Below, piece by piece: positions 1-6,573 of a stretch of 6,957 nt of DNA. Positions within the stretch are counted from its first letter, which is position 1, and each line of letters opens with the position of its first letter. The DNA is taken from NCBI GenBank assembly GCA_027424065.1, contig DAIBYH010000028.1:1-6957 (forward strand), written 5' to 3'. The DNA is from Candidatus Parcubacteria bacterium (GTDB taxonomy: Bacteria > Patescibacteriota > Minisyncoccia > UBA6257 > 2-01-FULL-56-20). The notes under the pieces are model-generated. The model saw nothing but the letters and a program-made list of their open reading frames with translations. It ran no database searches and was not told the DNA's origin. Position numbers and translations under genes: made by a program.

Positions 1-660
1 CTTGGCGGCTTCGATCTCGGCATCCTGCTTGGAAAGACCCTCTCCTTCCGCGATCAGCTTATCTTTGAAATAGACCCCCATCGTGAACCGTCGCTCATGA
101 GCCGGACCGCTCTCGCCAAGCACGGCATAGGTCGGCGTGATCTTCAGTTTTTCCTGCACCACCTCCTGAAGCTCGCTCTTCGCATCCTTATAGCTCCGCG
201 TCGTAAGAACTTCATCAAGATGCACGAGAACGAACTTCTCCACGAACGCGCGGGCTTTCTCAAGCCCCTGGTCAAGATAGATCGCGCCGATCAGGGCCTC
301 GATGGCATTCGCCAGAATGACCTCCCGGGCCCGGCCGGTGTCCTTCCGTTCGCCGCGCGACATGAGGATGGACGTCTGGAGATCGATGCGTTCGGCGATC
401 CGCGCAAGGATCTGATAGTTCACGAGCGCCGCACGGAGGACCGTCAGCTGCCCTTCCGGCTGCTTCGGAAATTTTCGGAACAGCGCCTCGGTGACAATGA
501 GCTCCAGCACGGCATCGCCGAGATACTCCAGTCGTTCATTATGAGGCAGACGCCACTTCGGATATTCGTTCAGGTAGGAACGATGGGTCAGCGCTTCGAT
601 CAGAAGGTCCTTGCTCTTGAATGAAATACCGATCTTCTTGCCGTAATCTTCAGGATTCAT
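1..660 (-). CDS. rnc: Ribonuclease III, 3' end cut by window edge
   Basis: Double-strand-specific endoribonuclease that processes rRNA precursors and structured mRNAs in the cytoplasm. The frame is open from ATG at 660 to the left edge (220 codons, no stop), so roughly the last 10-25 residues are missing. The family signature NERLEYLGDAVLE lies at residues 41-53, with metal-binding E45 and D49. The second metal-binding segment ANAIEALIGAIYLD (117-130) has E121, but Asn118 stands where E. coli RNase III has Asp114. A double-stranded RNA-binding domain begins near residue 157 (YKDAKSELQEVVQEKL) and its final helix starts at SKQDAEIEAAK, where the window ends. The start overlaps the nusB stop by 11 nt, which suggests translational coupling. 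An in-frame ATG at 666 is an alternative start, and neither has a clear Shine-Dalgarno. Third gene of the rpmF-nusB-rnc cluster. Identity is secure. Confidence 0.95.
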   Translation of the reverse strand, partial: MNPEDYGKKIGISFKSKDLLIEALTHRSYLNEYPKWRLPHNERLEYLGDAVLELIVTEALFRKFPKQPEGQLTVLRAALVNYQILARIAERIDLQTSILMSRGERKDTGRAREVILANAIEALIGAIYLDQGLEKARAFVEKFVLVHLDEVLTTRSYKDAKSELQEVVQEKLKITPTYAVLGESGPAHERRFTMGVYFKDKLIAEGEGLSKQDAEIEAAK

Positions 661-1126
661 GATCATGGGGGGCTTCAGAGGGCGCATCGGGCGTCTTCTC
701 TGCCGCATCCGCCTGTATCTCGCGGTAGATGGTCCCGAGAACACCGTTCACGAACCGCGAAGTGTTCGGTCCGCCGTAGTTCTTGGCGAGCTCCACGGCC
801 TCGTTGATGGCGACGCGTGGCGGCACTTCCTGATGGTCGGCGAAGAGCAGTTCATAAAGGCCGATGCGGAGGATGTTCCGGTCAACGGCCGCGATCTTAT
901 CGATCGGCCAGTCGGGGGCCGCACGGGAAAGGATCTCGTCGATCTCCCGAAGATGCTCGATGACGCCCTTCAGGATGCGCCACGCAAAATCCGGCTCATC
1001 GATGCCGGGAGCGAACTCTTCGAGGTTCCTTTCAAGGATCTCAGTGATGTCCTTCTCCTGCCCGTAAAAATCCCACTCGTAGAGCGTTTGGAGAATGACC
1101 GTCCGTATGAGATGCCGTGTTGCCAT
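650..1126 (-). CDS. nusB: Transcription antitermination factor NusB
   Basis: NusB pairs with NusE (ribosomal protein S10) on boxA RNA and supports antitermination and correct folding of rRNA transcripts. The 158-residue product is a normal all-helical NusB. The N-terminal helix RTVILQTLYEWDF (8-20) corresponds to the family R..A.Q.LY..D pattern. The C-terminal signature runs from VDRNILRIGLYELL (81-94) through VPPRVAINEAVELAKNYG (101-118) to SRFVNGVLG (123-131). The last 18 residues or so are a polar tail rich in Ala, Asp, Pro and Glu that looks disordered. The start at 1126 is the only one giving the standard N-terminus, and no Shine-Dalgarno is visible upstream. A 60-nt gap holding a probable terminator separates it from rpmF, and its stop lies inside the start of rnc. 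The pairing with RNase III fits a shared role in rRNA maturation. Confidence 0.96.
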   Translation of the reverse strand: MATRHLIRTVILQTLYEWDFYGQEKDITEILERNLEEFAPGIDEPDFAWRILKGVIEHLREIDEILSRAAPDWPIDKIAAVDRNILRIGLYELLFADHQEVPPRVAINEAVELAKNYGGPNTSRFVNGVLGTIYREIQADAAEKTPDAPSEAPHDHES

Positions 1127-1160
1127 GTTCGCAAAGAACCGTTGCCATGGCGGCTTTACG

Positions 1161-1192
1161 AAAAAAAATAAGAGCCGGAAAGGCGCTTATTT
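1161..1192 (-). terminator. Probable intrinsic terminator/attenuator between rpmF and nusB
   Basis: Read on the minus strand, the rpmF stop codon is part of a hairpin. Left arm AATAAGCGCC and right arm GGCTCTTATT give nine pairs with one internal mismatch around a 5-nt loop TTTCC; the outermost A-T pair can be added. The descending arm runs straight into a tract of eight T. This is the layout of an intrinsic terminator, though the stem is only moderately stable because its outer half is A-T. If partly effective, it would let L32 be made in excess of NusB and RNase III. Some readthrough must occur unless nusB has its own promoter, and I see none in the 60-nt gap. Confidence 0.5.
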
Positions 1193-1339
1193 CTTTCCGC
1201 AATGGGCGCAGGAGCGATGCGCCATCCGGGGCGCGCCACAGCTCTTGCACACCAGCAAACGCTCTTTTTTCATTGCCAAATGAGACCGGCGACGGCCCAC
1301 TTTGCCATGAGTATGATGTTTTACTGGTACGCCTGCCAT
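1187..1339 (-). CDS. rpmF: 50S ribosomal protein L32, zinc-ribbon form
   Basis: Small structural protein of the large ribosomal subunit. Only 50 residues long, normal for L32 and easily missed. The N-terminus MAGVPVKHHTHGKVGRRRSH has the usual basic, histidine- and arginine-rich L32 extension that threads into rRNA. The C-terminal half carries a four-cysteine zinc ribbon: CKSC at 31-34 and CAHC at 44-47, linked by GAPRMAHRS. It ends Gly-Lys-Lys and then TAA. The start is set by the family N-terminus; it lies only about 3 nt after the predicted transcription start, so the mRNA is nearly leaderless and has no room for a Shine-Dalgarno. First gene of rpmF-nusB-rnc. Keeping all four cysteines implies the zinc-binding paralogue class rather than the cysteine-free one. 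Confidence 0.95.
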   Translation of the reverse strand: MAGVPVKHHTHGKVGRRRSHLAMKKERLLVCKSCGAPRMAHRSCAHCGKK

Positions 1340-1341
1340 AG

Positions 1342-1377
1342 TGTCTCAATCATAATCGATTTCTTCCCGGCCGTCAA
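1342..1377 (-). promoter_or_regulatory. Sigma70-type promoter of rpmF, -35 in a hairpin loop
   Basis: On the minus strand, TTGACG (1377-1372) is followed after exactly 17 nt by TATGAT (1354-1349), close to the TTGACA/TATAAT consensus. The expected start is at about 1342, three bases before the rpmF ATG. The TTGA of the -35 element is the 4-nt loop of the perfect GC-rich palindrome at 1363-1388. Spacing and both hexamers are good, but no experiment backs it. Confidence 0.6.
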
Positions 1378-1388
1378 CGGCCGGGAAG
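1363..1388. repeat. Perfect 11-bp palindrome with 4-nt loop
   Basis: CTTCCCGGCCG (1363-1373) and CGGCCGGGAAG (1378-1388) are exact inverted copies around TCAA (TTGA on the minus strand). The hairpin is very stable. It is followed on the minus strand by AAATCGATTATG and not a T tract, so it is not a standard intrinsic terminator. It shares 1384-1388 with the neighbouring longer hairpin, so the two cannot be fully formed at once. The rpmF -35 element lies in its loop. Confidence 0.85.
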
Positions 1389-1433
1389 CATCAAAGCCGG
1401 ATCCCATAACGGGATCCCGGCCTTGATGCTTCC
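1384..1433 (-). terminator. Long hairpin just after groEL, probable 3' end or stabiliser
   Basis: The arms 1384-1405 and 1411-1433 are inverted copies of 22 and 23 nt around a 5-nt loop, with one mismatch and one bulged base. The outer part pairs GGAAGCATCAA with TTGATGCTTCC and the inner part pairs GGATCCC with GGGATCC. It starts 8 nt past the groEL stop codon. No T tract follows on the minus strand, so it may act as a 3' stabiliser or a Rho- or pause-dependent end, not a classic terminator. The hairpin is seen directly; its role is inferred. Confidence 0.55.
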
Positions 1434-1440
1434 ATAAGTC

Positions 1441-3207
<1,767 letters not shown>

Positions 3208-3213
<6 letters not shown>

Positions 3214-3507
3214 GATCACCGCCAGTATGTCATCCTCTTCGACCAGGAAGAATTTTTTATCGCCATCCTCGATCTTGCTTTCGTCGCCCCACGGCTCCTT
3301 GAAAAGGACCGTCTGACCGACCGCAACCGCAACCGGCTGCGGTACGCCGGATTCTTTCATCTTTCCCGGACCGACCGCGACGACCGTCCCGCGGCTCTGC
3401 TTCTTCTTTTCCGCCGTATCCGGCAGCACGATACCCGACTTGGTCTGCTTCGCCTCCTCCTCGAGCGGAGCAATAAGAACATGGTTCGATAAAGGTTGTA
3501 TGTTCAT
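3208..3507 (-). CDS. groES: Co-chaperonin GroES (Hsp10)
   Basis: Seven-fold ring that caps GroEL and closes the folding chamber. The 99-residue length is normal. The N-terminus MNIQPLSNHVLIAPLEEEAK is the standard beta-barrel start. The mobile loop spans about residues 17-35 and keeps the GroEL-contact tripeptide IVL (26-28, in KSGIVLPDTAEKKK). GTVVAVGPGK (40-49) and the C-terminal VEEDDILAVIA (89-99) match the family. The start at 3507 gives the family N-terminus; only a weak AAGG lies about 17 nt upstream, too far for a normal ribosome-binding site. First gene of groES-groEL, with a leader of about 78 nt that begins inside a CIRCE-like palindrome. Its TAG stop is part of the intergenic heptamer array. 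Confidence 0.98.
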
Positions 3508-3567
3508 GTGATTTAAATTTTTTACCTTGTGCGCAACCCGGGGCCCGACCGATCCGCCGTTGGCAGA

Positions 3568-3586
3568 TAAGCACCTCGAGTGCTAA
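3568..3586 (-). promoter_or_regulatory. Compact CIRCE-like operator of groES-groEL
   Basis: The minus strand reads TTAGCACTCGAGGTGCTTA. The first nine bases match the left half-site of CIRCE (TTAGCACTC), the site bound by the heat-shock repressor HrcA. The usual 9-nt spacer and exact GAGTGCTAA are absent. Instead a degenerate right half, GAG plus GTGCTTA, abuts directly. It lies 5 nt after the -10 element, so the predicted start falls inside it, as expected for HrcA control. It may be a divergent or degraded CIRCE, or a site for another repressor. Confidence 0.55.
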
Positions 3587-3591
3587 TAGGC

Positions 3592-3619
3592 ATTTTAGAC
3601 CAGCGGCCTCCCCTGTCAA
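3592..3619 (-). promoter_or_regulatory. Sigma70-type promoter of groES-groEL
   Basis: On the minus strand, TTGACA (3619-3614, exact consensus) is followed after 16 nt by TAAAAT (3597-3592). The expected start at about 3585 falls in the CIRCE-like palindrome, giving a leader of about 78 nt before the groES ATG. This arrangement points to repression of a strong vegetative promoter, not to an alternative heat-shock sigma factor. Confidence 0.75.
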
Positions 3620-3648
3620 GCGAAACCGCAAAAATCGCCGCTTCGCTC

Positions 3649-3657
3649 TGCTATACT
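3649..3657 (+). promoter_or_regulatory. Extended -10 promoter for the small membrane protein gene
   Basis: TGCTATACT on the plus strand is a TGN-extended -10 element (TATACT). There is no recognisable -35 at the right distance. The expected start is about 3664, leaving a leader of about 29 nt before the ATG at 3693. It is divergent from the groES promoter, whose -35 is about 30 bp away. Confidence 0.4.
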
Positions 3658-3692
3658 GAGAACAAAGGTCGCCTCTTTATCCGATTTCCGCC

Positions 3693-3908
3693 ATGGAACA
3701 GATCGAAATCATCTCGCGGTCGCTCAGGAGCGTGGCGTGGATGTTCGCGCTCCAAGGGATCCTCGCCATCTCCTTCGGACTGTTGATCATCCTCTATCCC
3801 CCGCTTCTCGCCCTCCTGGTCGGCGTCACGCTCATGATCCTCGGCCTCACCCTCATCCTCGCAGCCGTAATGGTCGGCAAGTTTTCAAAGATCAGGATCG
3901 CTTCTTAA
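3693..3908 (+). CDS. Small two-helix membrane protein, possibly HdeD/DUF308-like
   Basis: A 71-residue hydrophobic protein, the only protein gene here on the plus strand. After a short polar N-terminus (MEQIEIISRSLRS), two membrane segments are evident at about 15-37 and 39-62, separated by a YPP turn (35-37), with a basic C-terminus (GKFSKIRIAS). The pattern of helix, FGLLIILYPP, helix, then MILGLTLI resembles half of an HdeD/DUF308 membrane domain, whose usual form has six helices. This is resemblance only and the function is unknown. There is no Shine-Dalgarno; an in-frame ATG at 3741 would remove the first 16 residues. It is divergent from groES, and its last 17 nt overlap the 3' end of trxB tail to tail. 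Confidence 0.6.
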   Translation: MEQIEIISRSLRSVAWMFALQGILAISFGLLIILYPPLLALLVGVTLMILGLTLILAAVMVGKFSKIRIAS

Positions 3909-4818
3909 GCTGGTCGTAAATATTAAGCACGGCCTTGATGCCGTCGCCTGCGGAAATATTATTCTGCTTGTAGAGAACATCGGTGACGTCCCCCGCCGCC
4001 CAGATGCCGGGACAGGAGGTCGCCTGGGTCTTCCCGTCCACTTTCACCGCGCCGTATGCATCGCGCTCCACGAGATCTTTCACGAAATCGGAATTCGGCG
4101 CAAGGCCGATCTCCACGAAGACGCCGTCCACCGGAAGATCTTTGATCTCTCCGCTCTTTGCGTCCTGATACCGGATACCGGTGACCGTTTCCGCGCCCGC
4201 AACCTCCTGCGTCACGGCGTTCCAGATAATTTCCACATTCGGATGGCTCTTCACCTTTTCCTGGGTCACCGGATCGCCCTTCAGAACTTCGGATCGCACA
4301 ACAAGGTAGATCTTTGCCGCATACGGAACCAGATCGATGACCGCTTCAAGCGCGGAATTCCCGCCGCCCACGACAGCGACCGTCTTGCCGCCAAAAAGCG
4401 GCGCATCGCAGATGGAACAATAGACAACGCCCTTCCCTTCGAACGTCGATTCGCCGGGGACGTTCAGTTTCTTGTGGCTGCTGCCGGATGCAAGAAGGAT
4501 ATACCGCGCACCGTAGGTCTTTCCCGAACGCGTCGCGAGCGAGAACGTACCATCATCCTTTTTTGCAACCCCGGTCACCAGGTCGTCATCAACGATCACA
4601 ACGCCCTCCTGTGCGCGAAGATGGGCCTCCATGCTCTTGGCAAGATCGAATCCGGATATGGAAGGGATCCCGATCCAGTTTTGAATATCCGCCGAGACCA
4701 CCGACTGGCCGCCGAGTCCGTCCGCAATGAGAAGCGTCCGCATCTTCTTACGCGCCGCATAAATGCCGGCCGCAATGCCCGCCGGCCCCCCGCCGATGAT
4801 AATGAGATCGTAGTCCAT
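3892..4818 (-). CDS. trxB: Thioredoxin reductase family flavoprotein, AhpF-like
   Basis: FAD-dependent dithiol reductase that passes electrons from a pyridine nucleotide to thioredoxin-like partners in the cytoplasm. The 308-residue length fits the low-molecular-weight bacterial type. The FAD motif GGGPAG is at 9-14, the redox-active pair is CSIC (C134, C137), the nucleotide-binding motif GGGNSALEA is at 151-159, and the second FAD motif AAGDV (274-278) is followed by KQNNISAGDG (284-293). The HRRxxxR box that usually marks NADPH preference is missing; VVRSEVLKGDP (173-183) takes its place. This region and NVEIIWNAVTQEV (194-206) resemble the C-terminal part of alkyl hydroperoxide reductase F, which uses NADH, so NADH may be the donor here. 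The start at 4818 gives MDYDLIIIGGG. No Shine-Dalgarno is present because the transcript appears leaderless. Last gene of its block. Confidence 0.93.
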   Translation of the reverse strand: MDYDLIIIGGGPAGIAAGIYAARKKMRTLLIADGLGGQSVVSADIQNWIGIPSISGFDLAKSMEAHLRAQEGVVIVDDDLVTGVAKKDDGTFSLATRSGKTYGARYILLASGSSHKKLNVPGESTFEGKGVVYCSICDAPLFGGKTVAVVGGGNSALEAVIDLVPYAAKIYLVVRSEVLKGDPVTQEKVKSHPNVEIIWNAVTQEVAGAETVTGIRYQDAKSGEIKDLPVDGVFVEIGLAPNSDFVKDLVERDAYGAVKVDGKTQATSCPGIWAAGDVTDVLYKQNNISAGDGIKAVLNIYDQLKKRS

Positions 4819-4833
4819 AAAAAAAGTATACCA
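4819..4833 (-). promoter_or_regulatory. Extended -10 promoter giving leaderless trxB mRNA
   Basis: The minus strand reads TGGTATACT, a TGN-extended -10 (TATACT at 4830-4825). Six T follow and then the trxB ATG, so the expected +1 is the A of the start codon. There is no convincing -35 17 nt upstream, which an extended -10 can tolerate. It lies in the 21-nt gap after the PAP2 gene, so trxB can be transcribed on its own as well as from upstream. Confidence 0.55.
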
Positions 4834-4839
4834 CACGCG

Positions 4840-5400
4840 TCAAGCACCGGCTCCGTCCGAAATCGCCGGAGCGGAGATCGCGCGGCGCGCGGCGCGGAGC
4901 ATCCAGTGAACGAACAGTGCCGACGCGAGGCCGATCACGATGCCGCCCAGGATATCGAACGGCCAGTGTACGCCGACGTAGATCCGGGCGATGCCCATGA
5001 CGAACGAAAGCGCGAGATACCACCATCCCCATTTCCGATCCGCGAACCATACCGCGAGCGCGAGCGCAAAGAACCAGGCCATATGCCCGGACGGGAATGA
5101 TGAACCGCTCTCGCCGATGAGAGGCGCGAATCCGAAGAACGCATAGGGGCGGACCGTATGAAAGAAAAAGTAGATGCTTTCAGAGATAATGCCGCGCGCC
5201 AGAATTACCGCGAGCACGCCTTCGGCGAACAGATAGAACTTCCGGCGGGCGCCGGGTTCGCGGAATACGAGCACGAGAAATCCGAGAACCAGAAGATACG
5301 GCAGATACTCGGCGAACACGATGCCGGCAACGTCGGCGAACACCGAGCGGCCGCTCCAGTTATGGATGAAATTAAAGATTGCGATGTTCCACTTTTCCAT
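4840..5400 (-). CDS. PAP2-family membrane phosphatase (undecaprenyl-PP phosphatase-like)
   Basis: Integral membrane acid phosphatase of the PAP2 superfamily. Members recycle undecaprenyl pyrophosphate (BcrC/PgpB type) or act on lipid phosphates at the outer face of the membrane. The 186-residue protein has several hydrophobic helices (about 33-46, 56-70, 107-121, 125-138, 149-167). Motif 2 is SSFPSGHMAW (100-109) with H106. Motif 3 is ARIYVGVHWPFD (138-149) with R139, the nucleophile-type H145, and D149. Motif 1 (KX6RP) keeps R84-P85, but the lysine is Tyr77. The start at 5400 is preferred; an ATG at 5418 would add six residues. A weak TGC-TTTACT box ends six nt before this ATG, so leaderless transcription is possible but less convincing than for trxB. 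It sits between a DUF2127 gene (45-nt gap) and trxB (21-nt gap). The exact substrate cannot be read from sequence. Confidence 0.9.
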   Translation of the reverse strand: MEKWNIAIFNFIHNWSGRSVFADVAGIVFAEYLPYLLVLGFLVLVFREPGARRKFYLFAEGVLAVILARGIISESIYFFFHTVRPYAFFGFAPLIGESGSSFPSGHMAWFFALALAVWFADRKWGWWYLALSFVMGIARIYVGVHWPFDILGGIVIGLASALFVHWMLRAARRAISAPAISDGAGA

Positions 5401-5445
5401 TGGGATAGTAAAGCACAAAATCCGCCGCGGAAAAAGTACGGGGAG

Positions 5446-5952
5446 CTACAGTTCCAGGAGAATATGGTCCCGATGTCGGTACTCCCGGGCGATCAGAAGC
5501 ACGACGGCGACATCCACAAGCGTGATGGCCCAAAGGACCACGGACGGCGTGAGCGCGATCTGGTAGAGCTGATAGAAAATGAACAGCGTAAAGATGACGA
5601 TGGACGCCGGATAGGCCCACTTTTTATCCCGCCAGAGACCGGCGATCAGAAGCAGCTTCACGATGCCGTGCGAAAGGAAAATAAAGACCCAGACCGCACG
5701 GGGCGTCGCCGTAAATCCTCCGAATGCCCGCACGATAAGCACCCACACGACGTCGCGCGGACTCTCCGAAAGCTCGCTCCCAAAAAACCAGAACGCAACG
5801 CGGTAGAGCGCATCATAACTGAAGAACGCGAAAATAAACCCTGAAACGATCTCGCCAAGGGCGATCAGCGCCTTGGCGAAGATCCCGGCAAGATACAGGG
5901 AATGATAGGTCTTTTCCGAAATGCGGTTCCGCGGCATACGCACAAGGTTCAC
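5446..5952 (-). CDS. DUF2127 family membrane protein
   Basis: Integral membrane protein of unknown function, 168 residues. The core LSHGIVKLLLIAGLWRDKKW (93-112) followed by AYP is characteristic of DUF2127. Hydrophobic helices lie at about 19-44, 86-106, 113-130 and 135-154, with a polar loop around 58-68. The start is GTG at 5952, which overlaps the TGA of the upstream DUF805 gene in a 4-nt GTGA junction, indicating translational coupling. AGGGG at 5965-5961, eight nt before the GTG, is the only plausible Shine-Dalgarno in the window. An in-frame ATG at 5937 would remove five residues. Together with DUF805 and PAP2 it forms a run of membrane proteins, probably one operon, but the sequence does not reveal what process they serve. 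Confidence 0.85.
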   Translation of the reverse strand: MNLVRMPRNRISEKTYHSLYLAGIFAKALIALGEIVSGFIFAFFSYDALYRVAFWFFGSELSESPRDVVWVLIVRAFGGFTATPRAVWVFIFLSHGIVKLLLIAGLWRDKKWAYPASIVIFTLFIFYQLYQIALTPSVVLWAITLVDVAVVLLIAREYRHRDHILLEL

Positions 5953-6308
5953 TGCGCGATCCCCTGCGGATTCGGACCGTATTTATTGTCTCCCGGCGTA
6001 CCGGCCATGACCGCAAAGACCAGGAGCACGATCGCACCGACGAACGGCACGAATGCGATCAGGATCCACCAGGCCGTGCGGCCGATGTCATGGAGCCGCC
6101 GCGCGAGAATTGCGATGCTCGGGATCAGAAGAACCAGCGCATACGCGTAGTACAGGCCGAGCGTGACGGCGTTCCGCATCGCGGCAACCAGCGCGAAAAG
6201 CACGATGTAGAAGATCAGATTCCAAAGCACGAACATCCAATACTGCTTTCGGGACGCGCGTCCCGAGAAGGTCCCATATTTCCGAAATGCATCAAGGTAA
6301 AAATCCAT
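5949..6308 (-). CDS. DUF805 family membrane protein
   Basis: Small integral membrane protein of 119 residues, a normal DUF805 length. The N-terminal YGTFSGRASRKQYWMF (11-26) is the family hallmark. A first hydrophobic stretch at about 26-43 is followed by a second at 50-69, then the conserved ARRLHDIGRTAWWILI (69-84), a third helix through 100, and the C-terminal NKYGPNP (108-114). Biochemical function is unknown; the family is widespread and often stands near cell-envelope genes. The ATG at 6308 gives the standard MDFYLDAFRKYG start; no Shine-Dalgarno precedes it. First gene of a minus-strand block that runs through DUF2127 and PAP2 to trxB, overlapping the next gene by 4 nt. Confidence 0.93.
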   Translation of the reverse strand: MDFYLDAFRKYGTFSGRASRKQYWMFVLWNLIFYIVLFALVAAMRNAVTLGLYYAYALVLLIPSIAILARRLHDIGRTAWWILIAFVPFVGAIVLLVFAVMAGTPGDNKYGPNPQGIAQ

Positions 6309-6381
6309 AGTTGAAATAAATGAAAAGTTTATTGAATTTCTTTAAAATCCGCGGACAAGGATCTCCGCCGGCCTTTTCTTT

Positions 6382-6390
6382 ATTCTAACA
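6382..6390 (-). promoter_or_regulatory. Possible extended -10 promoter of the DUF805 gene
   Basis: The minus strand reads TGTTAGAAT, a TGN-extended -10 (TAGAAT). No -35 is apparent; the upstream side is the C/G-rich hairpin cluster. The predicted start at about 6375 gives a leader of about 67 nt that is AT-rich near the gene. No better candidate is seen between 6309 and 6400. Confidence 0.35.
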
Positions 6391-6399
6391 TAATCCCCC

Positions 6400-6510
6400 G
6401 GGGTCCCTCCTCTCGCTCCTCCCTCGAAAAAGGGACCCCCCTCCCCTGACCCCTCCCTGGAAAGGGAGGGCCTCCCCTTTTCTAAGGGGAGGTTAGGAGG
6501 GGTTTCTTAA
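6400..6510. repeat. C/G-rich cluster of three hairpins
   Basis: Three hairpins follow one another. GGGGTCCCT (6400-6408) pairs with AGGGACCCC (6431-6439) around a 22-nt loop. CCCTCCCT (6451-6458) pairs with AGGGAGGG (6463-6470) around GGAA. CCTCCCCTT (6471-6479) pairs with AAGGGGAGG (6484-6492) around TTCT, then TTAGGAGGGGTTTCTT. Strand composition is skewed: pyrimidine-rich on the left, purine-rich on the right. From memory it resembles C-rich palindromic intergenic repeats common in Patescibacteria and other bacteria. It lies between the divergent DUF805 gene and tRNA, and I see no gene in 6391-6536. Confidence 0.7.
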
Positions 6511-6536
6511 AAAAAGCGCGGTGCGCAGCGGGATTC

Positions 6537-6565
6537 TGGAAAAAATGAGCGGCGGAAGATATGAT
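6537..6565 (+). promoter_or_regulatory. Probable promoter of tRNA-Val
   Basis: TATGAT (6560-6565) is a good -10; TGGAAA (6537-6542) is a weak -35 (four of six consensus positions) at a 17-nt spacing. The expected start at about 6572 is two bases before the mature tRNA 5' end, so the precursor would have almost no 5' leader. Confidence 0.45.
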
Positions 6566-6573
6566 GGAACAGC

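Noticed and set aside
97..624. 175-codon plus-strand ORF at the left edge
   Set aside because: Antisense shadow of the RNase III gene, which reads through to the edge and so lacks a stop in the window.
1041..1349. 102-codon minus-strand ORF overlapping nusB and rpmF
   Set aside because: Wrong frame. The same strand carries the 50-residue L32 in another frame with a perfect zinc ribbon.
3508..3567. Riboswitch or structured leader in front of groES
   Set aside because: The leader is GC-rich then AT-rich, but I could find no convincing stem set or known riboswitch core.
4831..4850. TTGACG at 4843-4838 as -35 for trxB
   Set aside because: It is only 7 nt from the TATACT element, far too close to act as its -35; the extended TGN motif explains the promoter better.
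4243..5100. 285-codon plus-strand ORF spanning two genes
   Set aside because: Opposes trxB and the PAP2 gene, both with clear motifs; its product has no recognisable domain.
5158..5844. 228-codon highly charged plus-strand ORF
   Set aside because: Antisense of the PAP2 and DUF2127 membrane genes; the charged composition is the mirror of hydrophobic codons.
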